This document shows, piece after piece, positions 45,687 through 57,830 of a DNA stretch of 64,000 nucleotides. Origin of the DNA: Lingula anatina (Eukaryota > Brachiopoda > Lingulata > Lingulida > Lingulidae); contig NW_019773958.1 in NCBI RefSeq assembly GCF_001039355.2, forward strand, positions 784,663-848,662, given 5' to 3'. The notes beneath the pieces are model-generated. The model was not told the origin of the DNA. It worked only from the letters and a program-made list of their open reading frames with translations, and ran no database searches. A program made the translations under genes and the position numbers. The stretch's first letter is position 1, and each line of letters opens with the position of its first letter.

Positions 45687-48600
45687 ATNATTTTTGGACA
45701 AGGGTGCATTGCAATGAGTGCCACACCCAGACCCCAATACCGACAAAGCCCAAATTTTACGTGGAACGAGTTGAGATTATAGGTGACCTAAATCCATGAG
45801 ATGGGTATGGGGGGCCTTACCGTCTAGGAGGAGAAGCGGTAACGGTAGCCGTCCGGCGGAGCCGGCGGAACGATCCGGACGAGACCGAAACCATGTGTAC
45901 CGCCAGCGCTAACGCTGGTGGTACAATTAATAATTATCAATTAGCAAGAATCCTGTCATCCCATCACCAGAAACACAACATCTATCAATTTACAAGAATC
46001 CTTTTATCCCATCACTTAAATAAATTAACATTTACCAATTAACAAGGAAAGAACACTTAAAGAGCAAATCAGATGATAATTTATATCTTGACACCTTCTT
46101 GCTCTCATAGAACACCCCCTAATATTAGTTTCTCCTGGATTAACCTCAAGTGAAAGAAAAATTGCATTACCACAGCAAAAAAAAAAAAAAAAAATCAAAT
46201 TCTCATCTAAGAAAAATATAGTTTTTCCACTCTAATTCCAGTGTAATTCCAGTGCTATGGAGTCAGGTTGGCTGACTAAAGGATAACACAGGCTAAGTTG
46301 TCACCAGAGATCCTCTCTGCCATCTTTCAGTCAACTATCAAATGGCAGATGATATTTGGTAGCTGTTATTCCTGCAGTCTTCTTAGAAGCTCAGTACTTC
46401 CACCTGACTCCTTACTAGCAACTCTGTGGTATTATTTTCAACAAAACTGTCACTTCTGACAAACTGCATGTAATCTAGGTTATATTTTATATTGGAACCT
46501 TCAGAAACATACCCCCATCTTCTGTGTCAAAAATGTATGAGCAGCTTTAAACAAATAGGACCTTTAACACCTAAAATGCACTTTGAGTCATCGAGCTAAG
46601 TGGTTAATTAGGTGTTAAAATGCACACTGCCAGTGGTCAGTATACCTGTCACAGGTGAAGTCATTACAGTATGGATGTTTTTGCCATCAGTAAGCCCATT
46701 GTTTGCAAAAGGCAGCAGATCTAATGATAAAATCCATCAAGTGGTTTGATCTGATTTTATGGACACTGAGCAATGCTAAGGGTGGCTTTTTTTGCAGGGA
46801 ATTATCTAGGTTGTTTCACATGACTTCTGGTAGGCTTAAAAATTATAAATCAATTGATATAATTAGTACAGTGTAATTTGGTTGTCTGATGTTGCAAATC
46901 ATTATTGATTAAGTGCCCAATATTATATTAATATAGTAATGGCAATGGGGCTTCCTTACATGCCAGAAGTACATAATGAGCAAATACTATGGGAAGATCA
47001 GGCATTTCAATAAGTAGCTAAAAAAAGAAAAAACTAAATATTTGACTGAAAAACAACAAGCTGTCTGTTAATCCATTAAACAGCACACATGAATTTTTTT
47101 CTTTTTTCCAGTGGGGTTCTAAATGTCGATCTATGTCATGCAAGAACTCAATTTGCTGTATCAAGTACTCTGTTACACACCCTAAAAATAATCCCATGAG
47201 ATCAAAACAATTATTTTTTTTATCCTGCATGACTTTATGGACAAACTGATTATAACAATTCTATATAATTAACTTTCATTTTTGCACAAAAATATCTGAA
47301 TACAAATTAGTTTTCAGAAATATCTATCAATCACTTGAAAATCAATAGCAGTAGTTCAGCTGAGAAACTAGTAACAGCAAACTGTGCAAGTTGATACTAG
47401 ATATGCACATATGCTTCAACTTGGTGGAATGAAAAGAGTTATATTCTTTTCATTAAGTTCTTCAATAAAGGAATGCAACATTAATTTTTATACTGTTAAA
47501 AACTGCACCATAATCACTTACACACTTGAACTTGTTGAAATAAAATGACCTCTCTAAAGTCTTTTGCTCACTTCATTTTGATAGACTACTGCTGGGCTGA
47601 CAACTACACAATCTCTAAATCCAACTGATGACCTCAATACTCTTCAAAACTTGTTTTACCTATCAAAATATTCACAGACAGTATAATTACATATGTAAGG
47701 CAACATCCTTTAATAAAAAAAACTCCATATACCCATTCAATGAAGTCAGACAGCTTTTTAATCAATCGTAAGTTCAAGTACCATGTAGCAATTGTTATAT
47801 TGATCCTAGAGTAATCTAAATCTCCCCAATCTTCCACAGTAATGTATCCCATACTGTGGGACCTGTCATTTACAAGTAGTAATTGGTGATTGATGTAATA
47901 AGCACACTTCATTACTTGATTTAAGCAAACAATGGACTTCTGTCAGCTAGGTGAGCTTTGAAGTAGAAGCTACAGGTGAAAAAGGTGACTCATATTACTG
48001 ACTTTATGAAAAGTAGAGATTTGATACCAGGTATTCCTTGGGGAGGGGGGAGGGGTGTTGAATGAACCACCCTTTTGCCCAGAAAGGTCTGCTCTGAATT
48101 ACATTTTGAGGCTCTTTTTAACCCCCCCCCCCCCCCAAACCAACATTTGTGCTTTTTATAACAGCCTGTTACAATTATGATAGCAAACATTTGAATAGAA
48201 CATGATTTTTCCTAATTATTTATTATTTGCAGAGGGAAAGCCATAAAATTATCAATGTGTGTTCCTTTAAAAAAGTCCACATTTTAAGATAAAATGTCAT
48301 CTGAAATATCTGCATTGTATAGCTTCCTGATCACAGTATATCTTGCTTAATGCCATGTATACCACACCCCATGGAGGACTGATGTACAAAGACACAAGAC
48401 TTCTAGATATACTTTATTTTTTTTCAAACAGAGATATGTCTAGTGCCTTCCTAGCTATTAATAAAATCCCTCCTGCCTGCTACACAGGATCATAAAATCT
48501 GAAAAAAAGAAATGCTCACAGAACTTATAAGACTTTATTTTTTAATTGGAGAGATCATGTACTTCTTACAGATTATATTTTTAAAGAAAGGAACCAACTA

Positions 48601-51600
48601 CAGATATCTGAAACACTACACCTATCATCAAATATCATTAATATAATCCTAAAACATCTGTTTCAATAGTACACAAATATTAACAAATCTTTAAATGCAG
48701 GTCAAACTCTTCAGTAAACATAAAAAATAGGAGCAAATGCAACTGCTCACTGGAAAATAACCTGTCTCTTCATGTTCACAATAGTATATAGTTGCAGTTT
48801 ATTGTTGAAGTGTGTGTTGACTTTACCTTGTGTGTACATAACTGACCTGCATTTTCTTTTATATTCTACAATGACCTGTATTCAGTGCATTCTTCATGTG
48901 TTTGTTTTCTTTTCCCCTCAGAAATGAAGCATTTCTGGCACATATATTCTATCCAGTCTCCTATGAAGCCAGCTTATGGATTATTGGTTGACCAACATAT
49001 TGACACAATACCACAATGAAACAGTTGAGGCAGGTTTTGACTGTATATGGCTAGTACATGAACATCATTACATGTTGCTTGATTAAGTCTATAGCATCAA
49101 ATGAGAATTAATGCACAAAGTTAAGTTTTGCATCATGAATAGAAGAATAAGTTTTAGAATAAAAAAAAAAACTACCTACCTGCACCATCAGTGTGCTGTT
49201 GTCTTACAAAGTTTCACAAAGAATCTAATTCACCAAGCTATGGCCATCAACTTAAACAGCAGCAATTTAAGTACTAGTGATACCCCTATATTGCAAACAC
49301 TTAAATTACCCCCTACTATCCAGTAATAATGATAAAGGTGTTCATCAATGAATCACCATCTAATCCAATCAGTTATTATGTCTTACCTGTACAATAGCCA
49401 GGGTCAGCTCCACAATGAAGACCACCTACATCCTGTTTATTACTGCCTCAGAACCCTGTGGATGTGCTGTGCTCTAATGAAAAGAAGAACAGTTATATTA
49501 CTGTTAGTTCCCTGTACTCAGACTCTGACTAGCCTTTTATAATGCACTTACATAAAGAAGATGAGTGAAACAGAGGTCTATTTATAGGGTTATTGAATGA
49601 AGAGAAGTAAATTTGAAATATACTTCAACAAAAGCAAATAGGCCAAAGATTTGTACTGCCCAAAACTGAATGTGGAACCTACCCACTGCCCAACCTCAAA
49701 AGCCATCTAAAATATATCCAAGCAAATGTAGAAAAGTTTCATGCTTATTTCACCCATGTCCTCTTCTCTTCAACAGTTCAACCTCTTTATACAGATAATG
49801 CTGTTCACCAAATAACCATGTGTTACTCTCCAATCTTCTGTCATTAAACTGTAGTACAATTAATAAAAATTTCACACAAAGTGCTTCAACTCCCAATATT
49901 ACCTTGTGTATTTAGGATGAGTTAGACCAATATAAGCTTCTTATGCATGTGTATAAGCATTCAGAGGAATACCTGTGTCCAATACAGAAACTCAGGTATT
50001 CCATAAATCAATAAAGTTATGTTAAATATTAATGCCCATTGAGGAAACCACCAACTACATGTGTCTTATAATACTGGCATGACAAAAAAGAACTTTCACC
50101 AGTATGCCAATATGACCCTTTTTCTTGCTACTATTTTCTTTATCAATTGATCTTAAACGAGGTGAGTATGGGTTACTCAAACAGAGAAAGGAAAATTCAG
50201 ATTTTTTGCTTTGCCATTCCACAAGCAATTATTGTTCTATTGATAAATTTTAACAAACTTAACTATATAGTTCAGCCAATTTATAGCATAATTCAATATA
50301 ACATCAAAAATTAAATGTGCTACTTAAAAGGCATCAACATATACAAATATTTAAAAAGTGTATAAACATAGTCACCTACATCTGTATAGCATACTAAGCT
50401 TAAGAATTGTAGCAAAGTGCCAGATTTTAAAATAACAATTTCTCCATTTATCATTTTCATTTTAATGACCTTAATTTTTATAACGTGCACCTAAATCAAA
50501 CTGCATTCACTTTTATATCCACAGAGATTTGCCATTTTCATCCGTACTGATCACTAAGTGTAAATTCCACAAATCCCATCATTGCCTATGGCAGTTAAGT
50601 ACCTACTTCTTCAAAAGTGTACTTTTTACAGTCCAATGTTCACTACAATATTATTACATGCAATGTTTTGAGTTTCAACTTGCATGTAGAGTTGTAAAAC
50701 GCAGATTAGGAGTACGCACCCAACTCTATAAATATTGATTAAACAATACCAGCCTCAGAAATGGGGTGCATGATTATAGAATGTTACATTGATCAGTAGC
50801 TTTCAAGCACTTTAAACCAATTTACAGCCATATAACTTACATTATCTAAATTTTGTATCCCTATACAAAATATATAAGGAATATCCATCACTTGACTTGC
50901 CAAGTGGCCAAAACATATATATTCTAATAGACTGATGAATTATTTGAATTATGATACCCTGTTCTTATTATGCCTCAACAACTGCAATGACTGAGTCACA
51001 AGTTATTTATTTCTCCACATGTGTTTTAGTCTCTTTACAACAATTTAATTCCCAGAGGTGGTAACCAGATACATGCCCATAAGACAGATCTATATGTTTC
51101 GAGTCAAAGTTATTAGATTATGACGTGCTCTAGGCAGTTACAACAATTGCATCCATGACTGATACCTCTCAGTAGGCTTTGGTCTTTATCTGAAGAGTTC
51201 AGTCCTCATCATCATCCTTCAGGGAATGCAAAAATTTGTAATATATCATATGAGATCCATTCATATCTATAGATCAGAAAAAACATGCTGTGAATTATAT
51301 TTGAAATAAATAGTATAGTAATGATATATTGTCCTATAATACTTACAAATTTCTGTTAAATCCCTTAAAATCATTTGATTTTTTTTCTATGAATCCTTTC
51401 ATTACAGATAAAAAGAAGATATTATTTATCTAAATATAAATATGTTCTTCTTTTAACCTAACAATAAGACTAACACAGACCTATAAAGGCCGAAAATATC
51501 CTTATGAAATTTGTAAAAATTTTTCAAAGTCAAGTAATTGAAATGTACCTCTGTTAAACTTTATCATGGGCAATTGAGCCTTTTCATAACTGTACTGCTG

Positions 51601-51785
51601 ACACTTTGGATGTTATTGTGCGCCACTGGATAATATATAAGAAAGATAAACTGATACCTTTTAGTGTTAATAAATTGTCACCAACATGTTTGCCATACAA
51701 GTTTGATCAATCTTTTTATTTTATAATTCCTATTCATTTATAATTATTCCTATTCATTTATTTATCTATTTATTTGTTTATTTAC

Positions 51786-51786
<1 letters not shown>

Positions 51787-51849
<63 letters not shown>
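51787..51849. repeat. (TTA)n microsatellite
   Basis: About 21 units, preceded by TTTA-rich sequence. Confidence 0.97.
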
Positions 51850-52439
51850 TGCAATATAAGATAAACTTAATCTTTCTCTTGATTACACTGATTATACAAA
51901 ATTATGGTTGTTGGAATAAAAATCCTATCCCCAAATAATGCACAGTTAAATCTTCAGTATATAGCACAATTAAATCTGCTCATGAGAACAAAATGATAAA
52001 AATATGACAATCTAAAAAAATTCTTATAAGCGGTCATTATAAACCTTAGAAAAACTTAATTATTTTTATAAAACCATGCACTATTTAGTCTGCTGTTAGT
52101 CACGGTTATTTGTTTAAGAGAGGTAATGGGTAATGCATTTCCATTTCCAGACCACAAGTTTTTTTTTTTCAAATACATGAGAAATATAACACTGGACTCT
52201 GTTTCAAAATGGAAGCTGCCAAATTCATTTTGTATCTAGTATAAATCACTAAGCAAATGAATGACACTGGACAGACTGCAAAAATCTACACTGACTATGA
52301 AAATAGTTTGTGCACTGTTTAAAGTAATTCCAGGAAAATAATATCTTGTTTCAGAAACAAACCTGTTTTAGTTTACTATCCTCTTCTCTTTGAAACTCAT
52401 AAGATTTTGAAAATGAATGAAAGATTTGCGTAAACCGTA

Positions 52440-52645
52440 TTTAAATATAGTGTCTCCGTCGTGCAGACACCTGTTCGTGCCGCCATTTCCAAACAAAGAA
52501 GTCTCGCACTTACAACAATGAGCCGTGTCATTGGACACGAAAGAAAATTGAGATTGACTTAAGCGGCTGTGTTATTTGTGGCGCGACGGATGTACGTGAA
52601 TTTTTCTGAAATCTACGGATGTAGCCCACGTTTAGTACAGGTATT
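52440..52645. promoter_or_regulatory. Candidate bidirectional promoter between spectrin and ZWILCH
   Basis: CpG-containing island in AT-rich surroundings. Minus strand: a CCAAT in GTCCAATGACA, an AAATGGCGGC YY1-type element (plus-strand 52479-52488), and possible first-exon donors at 52513/52512 (GTAAGTGC) or 52470/52469 (GTGTCTGC). Plus strand: a possible ZWILCH first-exon donor at 52641 (ACAG|GTATTG), to be joined to the acceptor at 53526. The arrangement is inferred from motifs and gene orientation. Confidence 0.5.
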
Positions 52646-53526
52646 GTGATGTTTGTTGCGTTGTAAATCAGTCGTGGAACAAACATACCACACAACCTCT
52701 CCTGATAACTGATTTCCTAGCCCAAACACTCCTGGCTTATGAATTTTTGTTGAGTTAGACGGACGTATGACCTGCTGTCTTACCGATACATGTACATGTA
52801 GGATTGTACGGTAGTACCTGAGTTTATGTGGCGAAATAAAATTCTGTAACAGTTTTGTTACAATTCTACATATTTTCAGGAACCTACAATAATAGCTTCT
52901 TCAAACAGTACATCATTCTGAGCTGCATTCCGAGGGAATGAGGCAACAAGCGTCATATTATTTATAGCGTCTCTCTCCCAGAAAGTACCCCCCCCCCCAC
53001 CTCCGTGGCCTTAGCACTAAGTTTCGTGCGTAATTAACACTCTTACAGAAAACGTAAAAAGAAAGGTAAATCACATAAATCTTTGTGCTACCTCACATGC
53101 ACCCTATAATTGCTATATATTATTATAGTTAACCCCCTCCCCCACCATTCAGACCTACTGAACTTAAGATGAATCCAGCATGGATTCCCTATGAAACACA
53201 TAAACACATTTACTTGTTTCAAATACCACTCAAATAAAGTCTACATGCCAAGAGGTAAACCAAATTTACCAGTCAGACCTATTTATATGTCCCGCAAGTT
53301 TGTAAAAGTTCTGTTCATATATTGTTTTTCAGGAAGTTATGATCTTTACAACAATACTGTATGGTGGCATTTTATTTGGCCAGGTCTAGTGGCCAAAATT
53401 TAACTTCATATGTAATTTTAACCATTTCTGCTGTTATCTTGGACTAAGATAAAATAAGTGTGAATGGCTTACTAGCAATAAGTTGTAAATATTTGATTAA
53501 CGGTTGAATAACATTTTTCTTATCAG
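52646..53526. other. Probable 5' UTR intron of ZWILCH
   Basis: Contains a C-run near 52990 and no supported coding exon. It ends at a TTATCAG acceptor. Confidence 0.45.
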
Positions 53527-53555
53527 GCAAAATCCAAGAAACAAACATTGAAACA

Positions 53556-53596
53556 ATGTCTGTTGTTGACGACAATGTCACTACTGTTTTGAAGAG
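53556..53596 (+). CDS. ZWILCH: ZWILCH exon 1 (coding part)
   Basis: MSVVDDNVTTVLKR, leaving 2 nt, donor GTAAGG. The exon itself begins at 53527 after TTATCAG, giving 29 nt of 5' UTR. Confidence 0.85.
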
Positions 53597-56500
53597 GTAA
53601 GGATAATGCTACTCTTTTGATTTCCCAACTTGTATGCTGTGCTCACATATCTTGGTATTTAAAGTAGCTGTAATATTTTAGCAAAGTTGAGATTTCACTG
53701 GAAAAAAAAGGGATGTACATGTAAGTTATCTTAAGCACGTGGATACATTTGTACAGTGTATGCATTATATCTAATGAAATCTTTCTTTTTGTTATATGTT
53801 ATATTTGCATTTTACATTTTTTGGGGAGGGGGATTTCTTTTATTGTTAGAGTTAAGAAGTCCTTTATTGGTCCCTGTTTTTGTTTTCAGATTATCTGCTA
53901 CAGAAGATGGACCAGATGTAAATCATTCAAATGAAGAAGGCACCAAGAAAGATTTCATGTTTAAAGTAGGTGTGGCATGAATATACATTGCCCACATTTT
54001 CATTTTCCTTTGGTGAATAGCTGCAAACTTTGTGTTAAAATTTCAGTTGTACCAGACTTAAAATATGGTTATTGTTTTTTTATATTCTAAATTCCAATAA
54101 AGGCATGAAGTACATCTATGAGTAACTCAAAAAAAGTTTGTTTCGTTTTATTAATGAACAAATATTATAGAGTTAAATGAAAAGAGATTGTTGCAGACTT
54201 GATGAGTCTGTGACAGCAAGTATTTTATTTTGTCACTTGCTTTCAGGACTTCACTTTGGAGAGAGCATGCAGTAGTCATCCACTGCAGACCCTCCTTGGA
54301 GAAAACATCACAAAACATGTGCCATTTATCTTTGCTTATAGGAAAGGTGTAGTTGAGGTATGGGTTTTGATATTGAGGATGCATATGTATTCAACCAGAG
54401 TTGTCTAACTAAAGTTTGTTTAGTCTACTATATCTTCATATTATTATTATTTATTTATTTTACAAGATGAGAAAGCTTCAATATCACATGTTGTTAAAAT
54501 ACCTGTTGCAATCATTTTGTGCTTTAGACAAGGGTCAGGGATTTTGAAAGAAGTGCCCTTTTTGCCAGAAAAAAAGTCCACTTTGAATCAAAATTTGAAG
54601 TACATAAGTGCTATATGCCATTTTTTTTTTTCAGTTTCTTTCAACAAAAGGAAGTAAAAAGTTCCGCATTTTTTAGAAAAAGAACCCCCTTTGAAAATTC
54701 TGGCTATAGGCCTTACAAGAGTATATTTATCTTTTTTCTTTTGTTTATTTTGTAGCTTTCTGAAAAAGAAGATGAAAGCTTTCATAGAGATAACACTGCA
54801 GACAGCAGCTCTGAGCAGCTAGGAGGATCACCACTGAAACTGCAGGAGTTTTCTTCTGGTGTAACAATTCCAAACAACTCTAGAAAACCTTCTTCGAGTG
54901 CCCCCTTCATGAAACCTGTATCCACCAATGATGCAAGGTAACAGAAATAATAAGAATAAGAATAATAAGATAAAGAAAATAGAAAGGTTACATTTTAGCT
55001 AAATTAATTGATAGTGCCAAATTTAGGAAATTGTTTGATATTAATGATGACAATCAAATTTTTAAAAAACCTTTCAATGAAGTTGTCACATGCATGGTTT
55101 AATAAAGTTTTTACATTATTTGATGACGTTGATGCGTTACCGAATAATTCAAATGACAATCATGTAGTTTATTTCATCCAACAAGGATTATTTTTTAAAT
55201 ACACAAACCTCTACAACATGTAATTATTTTAGTTTTACTACAGTGTGTAAAATCAATAATTTTAGATACCTGGTTTCTCAGTACACATTTCTGTGCAATC
55301 CATTTATGACTGCCACCCATACAGACCTGCTACCTCTGTGGGTTTACTGTGACAGACAGGAACATGGAGACATGCTTTTTCTTGGAACACGGCAGCTTTC
55401 TGGCAAGAAGAGAGGAAATGTCTTGCATATGGTGACATCTAGAGGTACTTTTAGGAAACTGTGCTGGGGGATGATTTATAAAGTCATGCTAGTACATACG
55501 TGTGTTTATATTTATATTATATAATACTATATTATATAATATAAATATAAACACACGTATGTGTGTTTATATTTATATTATATAATACTATATTATGGAA
55601 AACTGAAATGTTTCATTGTTTGTGCCAGTTTTGTTAGAAATTATGTTGAATAATAAATAAATTGTCAGCATGGTACTATCTTTTTATATGAATGCACATT
55701 CAATAAGAAAATTCAATGTCTCATCAGCTTCAAATCTGCCTTTATAAAAGAAATTTTAGTTGTACATTATGTAAATTTATTTTGTTAACTGATTTAAAAG
55801 AATGTCATTATAAAAGAGGTGCTTAATCAAACACAAAAATGTGTTCCACTTGATTGCTTTTAGTGAGCATCACTGACATAAGTATAAAATTATTGTTGTT
55901 ATTCATTTACATCTTTGATTGATAATATTTTGCAAAAATGATGTACATTAACATATACAATATAATAGCAAGGAATGATTCATACTTCATAATGATCAAA
56001 CAGAGCAAAATGTAAATTTTCTCGTAGCTGTATATGTATTTAGTGGTTTCAGGAAGACTTATGGTTTACTTTCAGGACCAGTCCAAAGCATTCAAGATGT
56101 CCCCTCACACATGAGAACTTTGAAGAAACCCCAGCAGATTGGCAATGTATGTAGTGGATATTGATATACTGGTGTCTCATCACTTAAAAGTAAACTTTTA
56201 CAGACTTTTCTATATTTTATTCTCAGAATAAAGGCAGGTTGCTTTTTATAAAAGCATTCTGATGTGCAGGTACATAATATAAAGCAAAGTAAGTTGGTCT
56301 ATGAAAAATTTTAGGACACTTTCATCCTGTTTATATTACAAGATTAGTTGAATAGTTGCCTTTCCTATTATTTTGTGCAGGCCACAGTGAAAGTGTCAGC
56401 ACATTATGACATCTTTGGGTCCATGAATAAGGACGAGAGTAGTGCAGGGTCATCTTTTCAAGGGTCACTAATGGTCAGTTCCAGTTGGGACAGAGTGACC

Positions 56501-57795
56501 ACCCTCTTGGAGGTTCCTCCTGTAGAGGCAGTCACAGCCCTGGTAAGATACATGTCCCCATCATTTTCTGTTGTATTATCCAGAAGTAAAAGATGTGCTG
56601 ATATATAAATTAATTTATCTGTATACATTGTTAGTGATAAGATTACTAAAATTAATGTTATAGCAATAGCAGAGTATTTAAGCACCAACAAAGTCACTGG
56701 CTGTATATATATCATGGTTCTGGTCTGGAATCACCATTTCAGGCACATGGATCTGGCTAGTAAAAAAAAAAAAGACTTACACCACACCCCAGCATATTAA
56801 AATTGTGTATGGTCGACTCGTACATAATGTCTGCTTTAACCTGGCTGATTTTAGTGTCATTTGGTGTTTCTATTTCTATGAAACAAAAGTAGAAAAAACA
56901 CAAAAAAATTATCCTTGGAAATGATTAAGTCAAGAAGAGGCGTATCACAATGTGGCTGTATATTGTTTGTTATATTATTCACTAGGATATCCAAGTGGCT
57001 GCTGGAGATGTGGGGAGTGCAGTATACAGCATGTTCAGAGAGCTGTCCATTCTTCAGGTGAGGTTCTTCAAAATTCCAGTTTCTTGGATCATTGTGTATG
57101 AATAAGAAATAAGTTATATATGTGTTGAAAAGACATTGAAAAAGTAAAATCAAAGTGAAATATGGTTTGCAAATCAGATTAATTTTTTATGCATCAGGCA
57201 TTCAGGTTATGTATCAATTTTGCATAAATTGAACAATAGTATTATTGGACTTGTATTTTGCTTACAAGAGGTTGCCTGTATTTTGATACACTTCAATGTG
57301 TTTCTTGCCTCAGTGCACACAATACATACATGGCTGGGGTAGCACTAACACTTGCCAGTCAAGCCAAATGCTAAGACTGACTTAAATTGGGTTAATTTGA
57401 CTTGTTTTATTCTAATTTAAACCATTTAGAGAAAAAAGTGATGAAAAAGTAGTGGTTTTAGTGAAAAAATTTGCTTACACAATAGTTACAATAGGCGGGT
57501 CATCCTGTGTATGCCATATGTTAAGCTTCGTTAATTTCACTGTTGTATTCAACTGACAGTTTGTAACTCATCCTGGAAATGTTTTTTTCCAGGGCTTTGC
57601 CTCTGGTCTAAAGGATGGATGTGTGAGCTGGGCTGTGGAGAGCTGCTCAGGAAAATCTCTGCTGGAAGAAGTGCAGACACTCACTGAAGGTGAAATTTGC
57701 TGTAGGGCTGTATAGATGATAATGTAGTATGACTTATTGATCAAAAACTACCTACCTTTTTTATTTATTTTATTTATTTATTTTATTTATTTATT

Positions 57796-57830
<35 letters not shown>

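Larger units (their letters stand above)
45348..45927. mobile_element. Hairpin-ended dispersed repeat, copy 2, with 14-bp terminal inverted repeats
   Basis: The left end ATTGTACCACCAGC (45348-45361) is the exact inverted complement of the right end GCTGGTGGTACAAT (45914-45927). The right 237 bp (from 45691) match copy 1 near 14.3 kb. A hairpin lies at 45897-45924. The left part contains two DR1 motifs and an ambiguous base at 45689. No coding frame. Target-site duplication not evident. Confidence 0.75.
45305..52470. other. Probable 5' UTR intron of spectrin, about 7 kb
   Basis: Between the acceptor at 45305 and the presumed promoter near 52.5 kb I find no supported coding exon. It contains the TIR-flanked repeat at 45348-45927, a C-rich/G-rich pair near 48040 and 48122, and a (TTA)n array at 51787-51849. 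Calling it one intron is inference. Confidence 0.5.
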
